NCBI GenBank assembly: GCA_956465555.1
Contig: OY101128.1
Location: 682,001 to 746,000, forward strand
Length of the DNA stretch: 64,000 nucleotides
From: Nitzschia sp. pyKryTriq1
Taxonomy: Eukaryota > Bacillariophyta > Bacillariophyceae > Bacillariales > Bacillariaceae
Direction of reading: 5' to 3'
The notes under the pieces were generated by a model. That model had not been told where the DNA came from. It saw only the letters and a list, made by a program, of their open reading frames with translations, and did no database searches. The position numbers and the translations under genes are program-made. Below are positions 1 to 9,877 of the stretch, in pieces (position 1 is the first letter of the stretch; each line of letters begins with the position of its first letter).

Positions 1-491
1 GTACGAATACTCTGTACTAGAGTAGTAGCGAGCGTACCCACGTACCGGTACTACTATTTACTGGGGTACGAGTGCGGAGACTACCGGTGCATACACGGGT
101 ACACATACCGGTGCGTACTGTACCGGTACATATTTTTAGAAAAATAGAACTAGACTAATCTCAATTTGACCACGCTAGCATGTATGTTGAGCTCGTTTTC
201 GAGCCTACCGTGGAAAACGCTGTAAAAGTACCGGTACGACTTGTTGCTTGAGGTTCAATGACGACTACTATTCATATTACGAGTAGGTGATTGCTCGTAC
301 TCTCTAGGTGGGATACTATAGCATAGACGACGAAAGGTATTTCGTTCCCTTGCTTTTTGTTGTCACGGAAATAAGCTAGTGCAAATAATCTAGTCTATGT
401 TGAATCTGATTTGACAGTACTTTTAGTCCTACCGCACCACTTGGGTTCTGAAATTCAGCCGACCTTGTCCCGGCGCGGGTAGTATATAAAG
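1..491. other. Intergenic, TACCGGTA-rich
   Basis: No gene is visible. The stretch is rich in the 8-bp palindrome TACCGGTA (43-50, 121-128, 229-236) and in GTAC/GAGTA words that recur in most spacers of this window. It lies beyond the 3' end of the minus-strand esterase. A TATATAAA word at 483-490 is next to the esterase stop codon and has no gene to serve on the plus strand. Confidence 0.6.
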
Positions 492-1883
492 TCACCTTCC
501 TCCCGACGAATTCCCACCGAGTGTCTCAGCTGTCATTTCGTGTACCAGCTCCTTGGCGATTCGATCTACCAGAGGTCGGCCACCGCTGTAGAACCAAGTA
601 TATATTGGATTCTTCGCACTGGCCACTAAAAAGGAATGTCCAAACGGCAAAGTGTTGTAATCGAAGGTCGATAATCGTTCTTTCAATTCGGCAGAAGAGA
701 ACTCTTGACGTTGTTCCTCGCTCGTTGCCAGGGAATTCAGATCGTCCCCTCTCCTCTCACGTTTCCAAATAGCAGGAATATGGGATCGAACGTCCACAAA
801 TACTTTGGTCCAGCCCAACGAATCCAGTGCTCTCGAGTAGGAGTCGACGTCATCATCATCATCCTCGCTCTTATTTTCGCTAGCAACATCGTCTCCCTCT
901 CCTCGATGATGGTTGGAGAAAGAATCTTGGGTCTGGAAACGTATCGTAGGATAATCAGAATTAATGTGAAGGAATGATTTCTTGCGTTCTTCGCAGGATG
1001 ATTCCTCCACCAAACTATGGACGGACGAGCTCGAGTCAGACAAGAAGGCCGCTGTCGACGTAGGAACAGCAGCATCGGTCGAAAAGGCATTGGCATAGGC
1101 AATACGTTTGGTGAAATTCGAGAGGGGTCGAAGAAATTCGTCGTCTTGACATAGGCGCCGTATCACGTCGGTATATCGAAACAAGTCACTTCCACTCTTC
1201 TTCATGTACCATGCCCCAGCTGGTTGGATCGATTGAGGGACTTTCCAATAGGTCATGTCGCGAACACCGAGATGAGGTGTCGCGGTAGTGACAAATATAT
1301 GCGGAATGATAGATACCGAAGAATGATTACGGTTGCTGTTGTCGTCGTCGTCTGCGGTCGATGGTGACTGTTGATCATTCGGAGGCTCGTTCCAATCAAT
1401 GTGTGCCAGGGCATATCGGGCATACAGCCCGCCCAAAGAATTCCCGAGGATCGACAGATAAACAGTATCTGGCGCGTCTGGTGATGTTTCCTGAGTCAAA
1501 CCCTTGAGAAGCTCATTAATTTCTTCCGCCAGCCGCCTTCCACCCGTCTCAATCCCATCCAACGTATTGTGATCATTGGAAGTAGCAGAGTGCACTAAAA
1601 ATGACTCTTCTGTGGTTGTGGCCGCAACGAATTCTCGTTCCAAAGCTTGCTTGACATAGCCAAGTTCTTTGTGATTCCCCATGATACCGTGAACTAGCAC
1701 CATGACATACATGGTTCGCTCCGCTCCCACCATGTTAATGCCAGATACTGTATGTGCTTTTTCTTCGCTGCTATTGGCAGCACAATCGGCGCTCCCTCCT
1801 GCGCTCACGAACGATGTTCGACTAGTAGCAATTGCAAGCAGACAACAGCTGATAATCAAGAGAATCCTGCTCTGGCGTCTCAT
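492..1883 (-). CDS. Secreted lipase-like serine esterase (DUF676-type)
   Basis: A 463-residue alpha/beta-hydrolase that probably cleaves ester bonds of lipids in the secretory pathway or outside the cell. Residues 1-28 form a signal peptide (basic MRRQSR, then a hydrophobic core). The oxyanion region HGIMGN is at 65-70, and the nucleophile elbow GNSLGG is at 148-152 with the catalytic Ser at 149. TATPHLG follows, as in DUF676 enzymes. A late GHSF near residue 420 is the likely catalytic His. The acidic member is not certain; an Asp in the VDVRSH stretch is one candidate. Asp/Ser-rich inserts at about 175-190 and 325-350 lengthen it relative to compact DUF676 domains. The ATG at 1883 directly precedes the signal peptide. 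The family is well supported by the motifs. The substrate is unknown. Confidence 0.85.
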   Translation of the reverse strand: MRRQSRILLIISCCLLAIATSRTSFVSAGGSADCAANSSEEKAHTVSGINMVGAERTMYVMVLVHGIMGNHKELGYVKQALEREFVAATTTEESFLVHSATSNDHNTLDGIETGGRRLAEEINELLKGLTQETSPDAPDTVYLSILGNSLGGLYARYALAHIDWNEPPNDQQSPSTADDDDNSNRNHSSVSIIPHIFVTTATPHLGVRDMTYWKVPQSIQPAGAWYMKKSGSDLFRYTDVIRRLCQDDEFLRPLSNFTKRIAYANAFSTDAAVPTSTAAFLSDSSSSVHSLVEESSCEERKKSFLHINSDYPTIRFQTQDSFSNHHRGEGDDVASENKSEDDDDDVDSYSRALDSLGWTKVFVDVRSHIPAIWKRERRGDDLNSLATSEEQRQEFSSAELKERLSTFDYNTLPFGHSFLVASAKNPIYTWFYSGGRPLVDRIAKELVHEMTAETLGGNSSGGR

Positions 1884-2346
1884 TCAGGCTATTTTTATGA
1901 AACTTGTAGACTGATAGACTATATTACTTCCATCAGTTTCGCTTCAATTCGCAGTCTCTCTTCTCTCAGTCTCCCATCGTCGCAATACAACAAGATGCAA
2001 AAGATGATATTCGAAGAGAATCTTGCGAAAAAATAAACTGTCTTTTCGCCCTATTATTACGAGTAATACCGCGCGATAGTAAATAGTAAAAAAATAGTCG
2101 GAAGCCAGACTGCCGCGAGGTCGCGAGGTCGCAATGATCGCGAGGAGTGACGACTCCTCTCATCGTGCAGATCATCGCGCGGGGAACCCTGCCCTGTCTT
2201 TGCTCGACATGCGATCTTTCAATTTTTGCGACGATTGATTTTCTTTGACCTTTTCTCATATTAGCCGACTTATCGACTCCATCATTATCAATCATTGTCA
2301 ATCAATCAATCAATCAATCAATCATCAAGATGCAGGGGATGCCACT
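1884..2346. other. Intergenic with (TCAA)n run
   Basis: Upstream region of the esterase. It contains a TCAA tetranucleotide run at about 2300-2324. Nothing here has the composition or motifs of a coding region. Confidence 0.5.
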
Positions 2347-2580
2347 CTAGTAGGTCTGGTCCATGATCATATTATGATCAGAACCACCGAGACTGAAATA
2401 TGAGACTGAAATATGAGGGCTAGCCATCCACCAAAATGATTTCAGTCCCGCGCCTTCGCTCGACGGTGCTGTCAATCTCCCTCGTGGTGTAGTCGGTCTG
2501 GCGCTAATATCAACGATCAAGAAAGAATCACCAGCATCATCATCATCATCATCTTCATCTTCATTATCCTGCGCTGCCAT
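2347..2580 (-). CDS. Possible small orphan ORF
   Basis: A 77-residue reading frame starting at an ATG at 2580. It begins MAAQDNEDED, runs through an acidic stretch and then a less biased half containing SFLIVDISARP and LKSFWWM. The frame is open further upstream, but without another ATG. I recognise no family. The mix of an acidic low-complexity start and an ordinary-looking second half is compatible with a small protein or a terminal exon. It could equally be chance, since (GAT)n repeats readily create acidic frames here. Confidence 0.22.
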   Translation of the reverse strand: MAAQDNEDEDDDDDDAGDSFLIVDISARPTTPRGRLTAPSSEGAGLKSFWWMASPHISVSYFSLGGSDHNMIMDQTY

Positions 2581-3266
2581 CAGTTCGGCGCATCCGATAC
2601 GGGAAACGAGACTGGCAAAACAATATTCTACTGCTAGCTTGCATTCCCTTGTGAAACGCCGCCAACTCGGATGTACTGTACCGGTAGTCTCATTCCACAA
2701 GAGTTCAAGGAAACATGAGCAAAAATGCGGATCGAGCTAGATCCTTTTTCAATTTCGGGAAAGAATTTTCATAGCGGGCCTCCATCTGGAGCATCTCTGC
2801 AAAGCAGCTGGGGAAAAGAATATTTTCGTAGATGTGCCAACGTTAGTACGCCCGCACGAATTGGGGCATTTATACCGTATACTACAAGTAAGTGTCTCAT
2901 AATGAGCAGAGGCGATCTGGTAGAAGACTGTGCAGCACCCATGAGCTTCTGTGGAATCTGCCTCCGGAAACCTCATTGGCGTCTCGGGCTGTTGTTGAGT
3001 CGAAGACAGAAAAATGACCACCGGTACAGGTAGTGCAGCCCGCCCTCGCCTGCTACTATCGTCTTAGCTCTGCTACCTCTCTCTATTAGTAGTAGTCTAG
3101 AGCCATTAGTCGTATTCAAAATATAAATGGGTCTAAAATTTCATTCGCCTGAAGAGAGCAACTCTTTAAACGATGCAAAACCATTAGCGTATTGGTATCT
3201 CGAGCAAGAACATTATTGCTGTGTACCACTAACTGCTCCTTTCTTCCAAAACTTTGGTACTCTGGT
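2581..3266. other. Intergenic, nothing recognised
   Basis: Overlapping frames of 90-100 codons occur on both strands at 2725-3033. None has a recognisable domain, a clear start context or splice partners. I see no RNA gene. Confidence 0.4.
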
Positions 3267-4235
3267 TTAGAGACGTGTTGCGTCCTGCTCTCGAAGCATT
3301 CGAATCGTTCGTTCCAGTTCGTCCTTCTTTTCGTTTTCCCCTTTGTTCATCCTTCGTTTCATCTTTCGGCGAACCGATTGGACGCAGTCTTCAATTTTCC
3401 AGAAAGGTACTGCCATTTTGGTGACTTCTCTTCGAAATCGCTCTTTGCTTACTTCCTTTTCCAACTGCTTGATTTCTTCTTCCGTGTATCCTATACCTAA
3501 CAGGATGCGGTTCCGTTGGAAGTAATTTAGGATCAGGTGATGCAACTTTCGTCGTCTGGTTTGGCTCCGGGTGGCCTCAAAATCATCAAGATCTAGTGCC
3601 GGAAGTTCCTCGTAGCCCCAGTCCAACTGCACGGGGGTGCCCATCTGACAAGCGGGGTTATCGCCTGCAATCATGGGATACCTTCTTATCTGAACCTGGT
3701 GAAAGGACACCTGGCGATGGAGCGTTCCTCCGACACTCTTCCTCACCCGCGTGGATGGAGACATGGGAGGATATGCCCGATGGATTTGAACGCTGGTGGG
3801 TACGCTCTCATCGGGTTGCAACTCCGGCTTGAGTTCATGAACGATAGTTTCTTCCATAAACTCGACGCAGCTTTTTCGGAAGGGTGCTTCAGTACTCGCT
3901 GCTGCGAATTGCTCTGCTGGCTCATCCTCTCGAACCAGCATCATTTTGCTATCCATGAGTGCACCACAGAGCCTCTCTGTCTCCTCATCTCCGTCCGAAT
4001 TAGAACGGTCAGTATTCTCGCCATGGTGAGACGAAAAGGTCCAATCCATTCTATCGCTAACACTCATTAACGAAGTGGTTGACGTCGCATTACTTTCTGT
4101 ACTCGTAGAGCGACTGTTCACGTGGGGGTTGCGAGGTTTCGCAACGGAGGGCGGTGGCGATTTCGGCTCTGGTGCAATCGGAGCTTGAAGATGATTTGAA
4201 TGATTGTGCATAACCACTACTACTGATGTTGTCAT
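3267..4235 (-). CDS. Orphan protein with diatom GDNP motif
   Basis: A 322-residue protein. The first 130 residues are disordered (Ser/Thr/Pro). The centre carries VSFHQVQIRRYPMIAGDNP, then GTPVQLDWGYEE and LDLDDFEATR. After these come a basic stretch TRRRKLHHLIL, GIGYTEEEIKQLEKEV and a KIEDCVQSVRRKMKRR segment. This order of a V-F-x-x-V-x-R-Y...GDNP box, a W-x-Y-E box, an LDDFE box, a basic helix and a G-Y-T/S-x-E-E-I helix matches an uncharacterised family that I associate with diatom genomes. That is recall, not a search result. No signal peptide or membrane span is visible. The open frame starts at GTG 4265. The first ATG at 4235 is used here, and the ATG eight codons further in is also possible. 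Function unknown. Confidence 0.78.
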   Translation of the reverse strand: MTTSVVVVMHNHSNHLQAPIAPEPKSPPPSVAKPRNPHVNSRSTSTESNATSTTSLMSVSDRMDWTFSSHHGENTDRSNSDGDEETERLCGALMDSKMMLVREDEPAEQFAAASTEAPFRKSCVEFMEETIVHELKPELQPDESVPTSVQIHRAYPPMSPSTRVRKSVGGTLHRQVSFHQVQIRRYPMIAGDNPACQMGTPVQLDWGYEELPALDLDDFEATRSQTRRRKLHHLILNYFQRNRILLGIGYTEEEIKQLEKEVSKERFRREVTKMAVPFWKIEDCVQSVRRKMKRRMNKGENEKKDELERTIRMLREQDATRL

Positions 4236-5910
4236 CGGCGATCTTGTTACGAGAAACAATAACACAAGGTAAGGTATAATATTCTCGCACTACGGGCGGA
4301 TTGCAGGAGGACTCTGGTGACTTGAGAGAGCCTTATTCCCTCTCTCATATGTTGTACTTGGTGAAGAAGAAGTACCGGTAGTACTTGTTAGTGTACTGGT
4401 ACCATGGCAGGAGCCAGGAACTCGTAGTTAGTATCCTCTCCGTGCTGATGCTACCGGTACATCAGGGCTGTTTTTTCTTGCTGCCAGCACGGCAACAACA
4501 ACGCTACGTGCAAGTACGATACTGTACCGAAATTCCACACGTCGTCGTTGCTACCGGTATCCGTCTAAACTTTGTTATGGCCCTCCGTTGTCAATCTTCC
4601 GCGTTCGCGTCGAGAGGTTTGTGAGCAGAAATTCGGAAAAAGAAGAAGCGCGACAGTCAGATGTTAATTGCAATACAGTCATCACGGTGGCATCAGTTAA
4701 TTGGGTGGTACGGTCGGTAGACTGCGGAACGCAATCAAGGCCGTTCCTCGGGCGAGGTATCGATATTTTAGAGACTAATCAAGTACCGCACATAGATCGT
4801 AGAACTGAAAATACAAAGATCTCGTCGACCGACATCTTACTACAAGCAAACCAAAAGCAAATAGTTTAAAGCTCACAATATTAGAAAGCAATTGATAGCA
4901 ACCTAGTTTTGCTTTATTAGTTCATCTTTCAGACAAAACTTCAGAATTAATTAGGGTACTTTTTCTCTGCCAAATTCTCCAGGGAGCTTACAAATTCCGC
5001 CTGCAGATTTTCTCTGGCGAATGCTCCTGGCGATCCCTCACTATCGGATTTTTGGCCTCCTTCTACTCCATAGAAATCTCCAAGACCCCTGTTGAATTCA
5101 CCAGTACATCAGTCAAATCTCTCCAACAATATCATGTCTTCTTCTACCATAAAAATAATCAGGCGCCCCCCACACACTTACCATTGCACCCTCACTCAAC
5201 ACTCTACAATCTACAGTACCGGTACACTACACGCCCCAATGCTGATCCGCCCCCCACCCCGCCGTTGCAACACACCTGCGTAATAACGGTAATGTTCTTT
5301 AACTTACCAATAATGGCCAATCTTCCTGATTCAAACTCTGCAAGGCTTCTCGACCGGAAACTAATATTTCTTACAGTAGTTTTTATATCTACCCCCCATT
5401 TCCCCGCTGCTTCCTTTCATCAAAACCATGCCCCTGCCAGTTACGATCACCCAATTTGCCTCCGGCAATCATACGCAATGAAGATAGTACTAGCAGTAAT
5501 CCTCCTAGTAGCTCCCAACTGTCTAAATCTTGATCTCACATGATTGCTTTTTCTTGTTGCCATTCGTTGTAGTTAAGGAATCTCATTTATTGAGTAGTAA
5601 CATAGAATCTTCAGGTATAGAAAACAAAAGTCCCGCCGGAGCTTTGCTTCCAAGATACGCGTTCCGATTGGATATCAGACTCATCCGATTGAATTTCCAT
5701 TTGGGACTGTTTCTGTACGTCGTGAATCCAATAAAATTCAAAAGACAGAGAACAACCATGTCACTTCTTTTCGTCTCCGTCCTCCATCATCGTGCGTATA
5801 CATACATAGCTTCCTCTTTCTTTCACGAGGATTTTGCCTGCTTCTCGTCGGGCGATAGATGAGCGTCTCCCATGATTTTACTTTTATGCTTCATGAAAAC
5901 AGACTTCGTC
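4236..5910. other. Long spacer between divergent genes
   Basis: About 1.7 kb between the divergently transcribed GDNP-motif gene and the LOV gene, so it holds both promoters. TACCGGTA occurs at 4373-4380 and 5217-5224. Several open frames of 79-163 codons cross it (the longest at 5052-5543), but they lack motifs and read as His/Pro/Thr-rich translated spacer. No core promoter element can be assigned with confidence. Confidence 0.45.
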
Positions 5911-6669
5911 ATGTCAGCGACCGTTGCCAACTTTATCACCAGTGTTTGGGAACTTGCATTTCCTCCTGCTGATCCTCCCCAGCAATCCTTGGCTCGACAA
6001 TTCAAAGCCGAAAAGGAACTCTCTGAATCGGACGAGATTCTCATTGCCATGCTGAATAGCAAAGGTCATGAACATATTCCATTTTGTGTCTGCGATCCAG
6101 ACAAGCCTGATTGTCCTATCATTTTTTCATCGGATGGCTTTTGCGAATTTACTGGGTATTCCCACAGCGAAATTGAAGGCCAAAATTGTAGGTTTCTACA
6201 GGGAAAGGACAGCAAGAAAGAAGATGTCGATCGAATCCGAAAAGCGATCAAAGATCAGGAACCTTCGTCGGTTAATCTTTTGAATTACAGAAAAGATGGG
6301 TCACCATTTGTCAACGAATTTTTCCTTGCTCCACTCCGGGATTCAAATGATAAACTTATTTATGTGAGTGCTTTCATCGGGTTCCATTGAACACTTATTG
6401 TCTATCGATAGTTTTCTCACTGTCAGTTGACTGTTTTTTTTACTATTGCTGTCATATTTTCATCTCCGCCATTTTCATTGTTCTGCCTCATACCGGTATA
6501 GTTCATCGGAGTTCAGTGCCCAGTATCGAAAAGTGGGCCGGGTCAAGCCCCTTCAAATGTGGGGTAAGTCTATGAAAATTTGACCAACGACGTCACCGTT
6601 CGCTATTGACTTTTCTCATCCTTTCGTTTTTGCTGTAGCTGGGTATACACGCAAGGCAGCCATGCATAA
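5911..6669 (+). CDS. Short single-LOV blue-light sensor protein
   Basis: A 181-residue soluble protein made almost entirely of one flavin-binding LOV/PAS domain. Exons by eye: 5911-6363, 6502-6563 and 6639-6669 (GTGAGT...TAG, then GTAAGT...TAG). GQNCRFLQG supplies the photoactive Cys93, which forms the cysteinyl-FMN adduct in this family. Asn125 and Asn135 in NYRKDGSPFVNEF are the usual flavin contacts. Exon 2 supplies FIGVQCPV, whose Gln156 is the conserved signalling Gln of the last strand. The protein ends QGSHA. An N-terminal segment of about 45 residues (SVWELAFPPAD) could be the output or dimerising cap, as in other short LOV proteins. No bZIP, kinase or helix-loop-helix domain is present, so this is not an aureochrome. 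An in-frame ATG at 5872 would add 13 hydrophobic residues. Confidence 0.87.
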
Positions 6670-7374
6670 GCTGAGAAAGGCTACTTACTGTATTAATAAT
6701 GATTCGGTGTGAAAAAAGAAATACCAATGCTAGACCCAGGAAAAGCAACGACTGCTAGTTTCCTGATAATATCGAAAAGAGGGATGATACCACGCAAAAT
6801 GATAACCAGATAACTTGATCGCCAAATCAATTCCATACCATTTTATTGAATATGAATAGCCATCTAAGCAAATCTGGGCGCAGAAAAGTATTCATGAACC
6901 GTTGGCATTGTGCGTACTAGCTAGAGTAGCATTATTTCACAGACCACCCTACTATACATACTGTACTTGCTACCGTTACTGCTGGCTTGGATCTGGCGAG
7001 CGCGATGAGACATACCAACAGCTATGAAATATCGCTCGCTCGCAAGCTCGGTAGTCTACAGTACCAGGTACGTACCAGGTACCTCGTACTTTGTACTCCT
7101 CATCATTCATCCGATGTAGAATGACCTCTTCGATCAAACCTTGCTTTTTTATTGAAACGGGTATCTTTCGCTCTCACGTGACGTAATAAAACGGAAGTTG
7201 ACACCAACATACGATCCTCTCGCGGTATTCCTCGTACCAGGTACTTAACATCACATGCAAACTGTAATAGCCCGTAACTTCTAAAAACCACATACTATGG
7301 TGCCACCATGTGATGGACTTGATTCTCCTGTCCTCTTCCCATTTCTTCCCTTTCACTGTGAATGATATCCCACC
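6670..7374. other. Intergenic, nothing recognised
   Basis: Spacer between the LOV gene and the FAS1 gene. A GTACCAGGTACGTACCAGGTACC repeat-like patch lies near 7060-7085. Minus-strand frames of about 60 codons at 7103-7483 overlap the FAS1 5' region and show no motif. Confidence 0.45.
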
Positions 7375-8010
7375 ATGACCTTCTCCCGTCTGCCCTTCCT
7401 ACTATGTATGAGTATTTTCTCTCTGGTCGCCCATGGCTTCCAGTTGCATCCAATCGGCGCGATTCGACCAAGTCTGCCGACACTGAAAAGTAGCAACGAA
7501 CCTACCACCGACAACGAAGCCCTCCTAAAAGTGAGGGCCTTTCTAAAAGACAACTTCCCAGGCTTCAATTCTATTTTGGAACAGAACGATAGTATCTGGA
7601 AGGCTCTAGCGGGGGTCGAACAAGGTGGGTTTACTATTTTTGCTCCCAATGCAGCCGCGTTGGCGGCCCTCGGTGAGAAGAGACTACAGCAACTTCGTGA
7701 TGTCCGCAATTTGGAAACGATTCAAAAATTGGGAGCCTACCATATTATTGCAGAAACTGTGACTGCGGACGAGCTCTTCAATTCGGGTGGGGTGATTACT
7801 TTGGGTGGGGAGATTCCGATTGAACGATCCCGAACGGGTGGCTTCTTTGGGGTGGGTGGCACAGAAGATGGTGGCGTCACTATTAATGGTGCCAAGGTGG
7901 TCAAAACTATCGATCTTGACTATGGGCTGGTCCACGAAGTTGATGATTTGGTGAATCCGTCTATTCTGTTCCGGTACCTTGATCAGCTGCGCATACCCGG
8001 AAGCAAATAG
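7375..8010 (+). CDS. FAS1 (fasciclin) domain protein, probably plastid-targeted
   Basis: A 211-residue single-FAS1 protein. Residues 1-21 are a signal peptide. It is followed by Phe22 in VAHGFQLHP, then a Ser/Thr/Arg/Pro-rich, acid-poor stretch. Signal peptide plus +1 Phe plus transit-like segment is the bipartite presequence used by diatoms for plastid import, though the -1/-2 residues (HG) are not the best ASAF match. The FAS1 fold spans about 43-205: GGFTIFAPNAAAL is the H1 box and GLVHEVDDLVNP is the equivalent of the H2 (vxvIdxvLxP) box. FAS1 domains mediate adhesion or protein contacts, and plastid members are known in algae. The start ATG sits in CACCATG. A secreted, cell-surface role is the alternative if the presequence is only a signal peptide. 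Confidence 0.85.
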   Translation: MTFSRLPFLLCMSIFSLVAHGFQLHPIGAIRPSLPTLKSSNEPTTDNEALLKVRAFLKDNFPGFNSILEQNDSIWKALAGVEQGGFTIFAPNAAALAALGEKRLQQLRDVRNLETIQKLGAYHIIAETVTADELFNSGGVITLGGEIPIERSRTGGFFGVGGTEDGGVTINGAKVVKTIDLDYGLVHEVDDLVNPSILFRYLDQLRIPGSK

Positions 8011-8097
8011 ACATCCGATTGATTCATTCGGCCAGCCACTTAATCCTGCTTTGCTTTACAGCTTCCAGTCGCAACTCGTGCTGTAGGAAATAAATAA

Positions 8098-9138
8098 TCA
8101 TCTGTCGGATCCACCAGTCACTTTGGATTTGTAATTTCGAGCATGTAAATGCTTATTCCAGCCGATGGATCCTCCCGTTGGGAACAAATCTCCACCCCTC
8201 GTGATTCGTCGATCGTTTGTCATTACCATTGGGTTGGCCTGAAAATGATGCATTGCTAGGGCCCAAAGTGGCTGATCCCGCCACGACCCTTGATAAACGG
8301 TAGTATACTGTTCCCAAAACCAAGACGATAGTTCTTGATATCTGCGATTATTTGGATCATAGGCTGGGAAATTGGTTGCATCGCAGATGATGGTGAGAAC
8401 CACAAATAATAATTGCATCTTGAACTACGAACTCTGCTTCCATGGTACCTACCAATATATTTGTTGAGATAATAGGTCATGATTTCCTGATAATCCTCCT
8501 GATGTCTCATCCACGTCAAACTCGCATTAACGTGTTCCAAGGTATCTTTGCCCTCGCCCAAGATGGTTCGGTTAAAAATTTCTCTCATGGTCACACCATT
8601 GAAATATGGTTGGTTGACTTGGGCCAATCCCCATTCTGAGGTTTGGACTTTATCTGCCAAGCTTTGGGATTTTCCCAGCGTGCTCCATAGGTAATAGGAA
8701 TGCCGTCGTGGGGTCAAGTATCCATCGAAATAGACGACCATCCGACAAGACTTTCGGGTATAGGGTAATACCTTCCTTGCCAGGAATTTGGCTTCTCGAG
8801 ATGTATAATATTTGAATAGCCATTTGTTTCGGATGATGTTTCCATGATGTGTTTGGTCCACCCAGGAGCAGGTAGATTCGGCAGATTGGTCACCAGATCA
8901 AAGCGCGCCGAGGAACACCAATGCGCTTTTGGAACCACTCGACATTGGCAGGTTGGTCGACTTGGTCTACCGAGTCGCCGAAAATACTAGTCACAAAGCA
9001 AACATCCTTGGGAGTATCAGCGTGATCGTCGCAAGTGTTCAAAAGCGGAGGAACAATCCAAAGTAGAACCGCCAGACACACACCCAATGCCGCCAGGAGG
9101 TAGCGGTAGAGGTTGTCGTTCGAGGGTACTCGCACCAC
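8098..9138 (-). pseudogene. Disrupted glycosyltransferase-like type II membrane protein
   Basis: Three minus-strand frames together read like one protein of a family I associate with diatoms and with DUF616-like glycosyltransferases. The 5' frame (8890-9138) has an uncleaved membrane anchor, YLLAALGVCLAVLLWIV, then VCFVTSIFGD. A second frame near 8790-8930 carries RFDLVTNLPNL and APGWTK. A third (8453 to about 8860) carries NKWLFKYYTSREAKF and VVYFDGYLTP. A normal GT-AG intron (8364-8452, GTAGGT...CAG) then joins the exon 8098-8363, with AYDPNNRR and SWRDQPLWALAMHHF. The first two junctions have no plausible intron and need a shift of the reading frame near 8910 and again near 8850, both in the same direction. 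The 5' frame also lacks an ATG. It is either a young pseudogene or two base-calling errors. Confidence 0.6.
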
Positions 9139-9877
9139 TTCTTTGAAGCATTTTTTGAAAGAAAGTCTTCCTACTTAGTACGAAGTTACGAAGTAACGTA
9201 CGCCATTTTTGGATTGAGCCGGAAACGAACGGAACACGAGTACAAAATACTATTGGGCTACTCTCTACAGAGCAGAGGGAGAGGTTATTATTTGTTGTTT
9301 GTATTGTTTTTTTCAAGACGCCAGCAACGACAACCACAAAACAGATCTCAACAAGATGATACGAAAATGACGAAAAACGGGGACGGCTCGCAGAAATCCA
9401 AATCTCCCGCCATTTTTTGTGCGTGCTAGACGGCGGTTAATTTGCAGTTGAAAGTGGACTCGTAAAATCGGACGGGTCAAAGAGAAGCCCAGTTCGTTCA
9501 TTGTGTAGTATCCTCAAACAACATCAATAATAATGCGAAACTACACACCTGTATTTGTACTGTAGTTCGATTTGGATAGCTCTACTGTAGGTATAGAATT
9601 TCAATTACAAAAAGACTCTTTGCTAATCTTCCTCTTCTAGATCACAACAAACATTGGTGTCCATGTGGAGGATTGATCAAGTCAGTGAGTGACTCATTCA
9701 CCCCGCCTCCCGAGAAAATGTATTCTCGTTCAACAACAACAATACGGATAAAGTTTTGTCTCCAGCACTTGGAGACATGTGGACATACATCCTGAAAGAT
9801 TGACGTGTAGACTACTGTGCTGGAGTACAGACAGACAGTGCGGTAATCGACAGACGAGACGAAGGAATGGTCCATTC
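9139..9877. other. Spacer between two minus-strand genes
   Basis: Upstream of the disrupted glycosyltransferase-like gene and downstream of the prolyl hydroxylase. It may hold a missing first exon of the former (an acceptor-like AAGTAG lies just before its 5' frame), but no partner exon could be chosen. Nothing else is recognised. Confidence 0.4.

Noticed and set aside
481-491. TATA-like box TATATAAA
   Set aside because: It abuts the 3' end of a minus-strand gene, and no plus-strand gene follows it.
5052-5543. 163-codon plus-strand frame in the LOV upstream spacer
   Set aside because: No domain, His/Pro/Thr-rich, contains the spacer palindrome and overlaps other equally open frames. It looks like chance.
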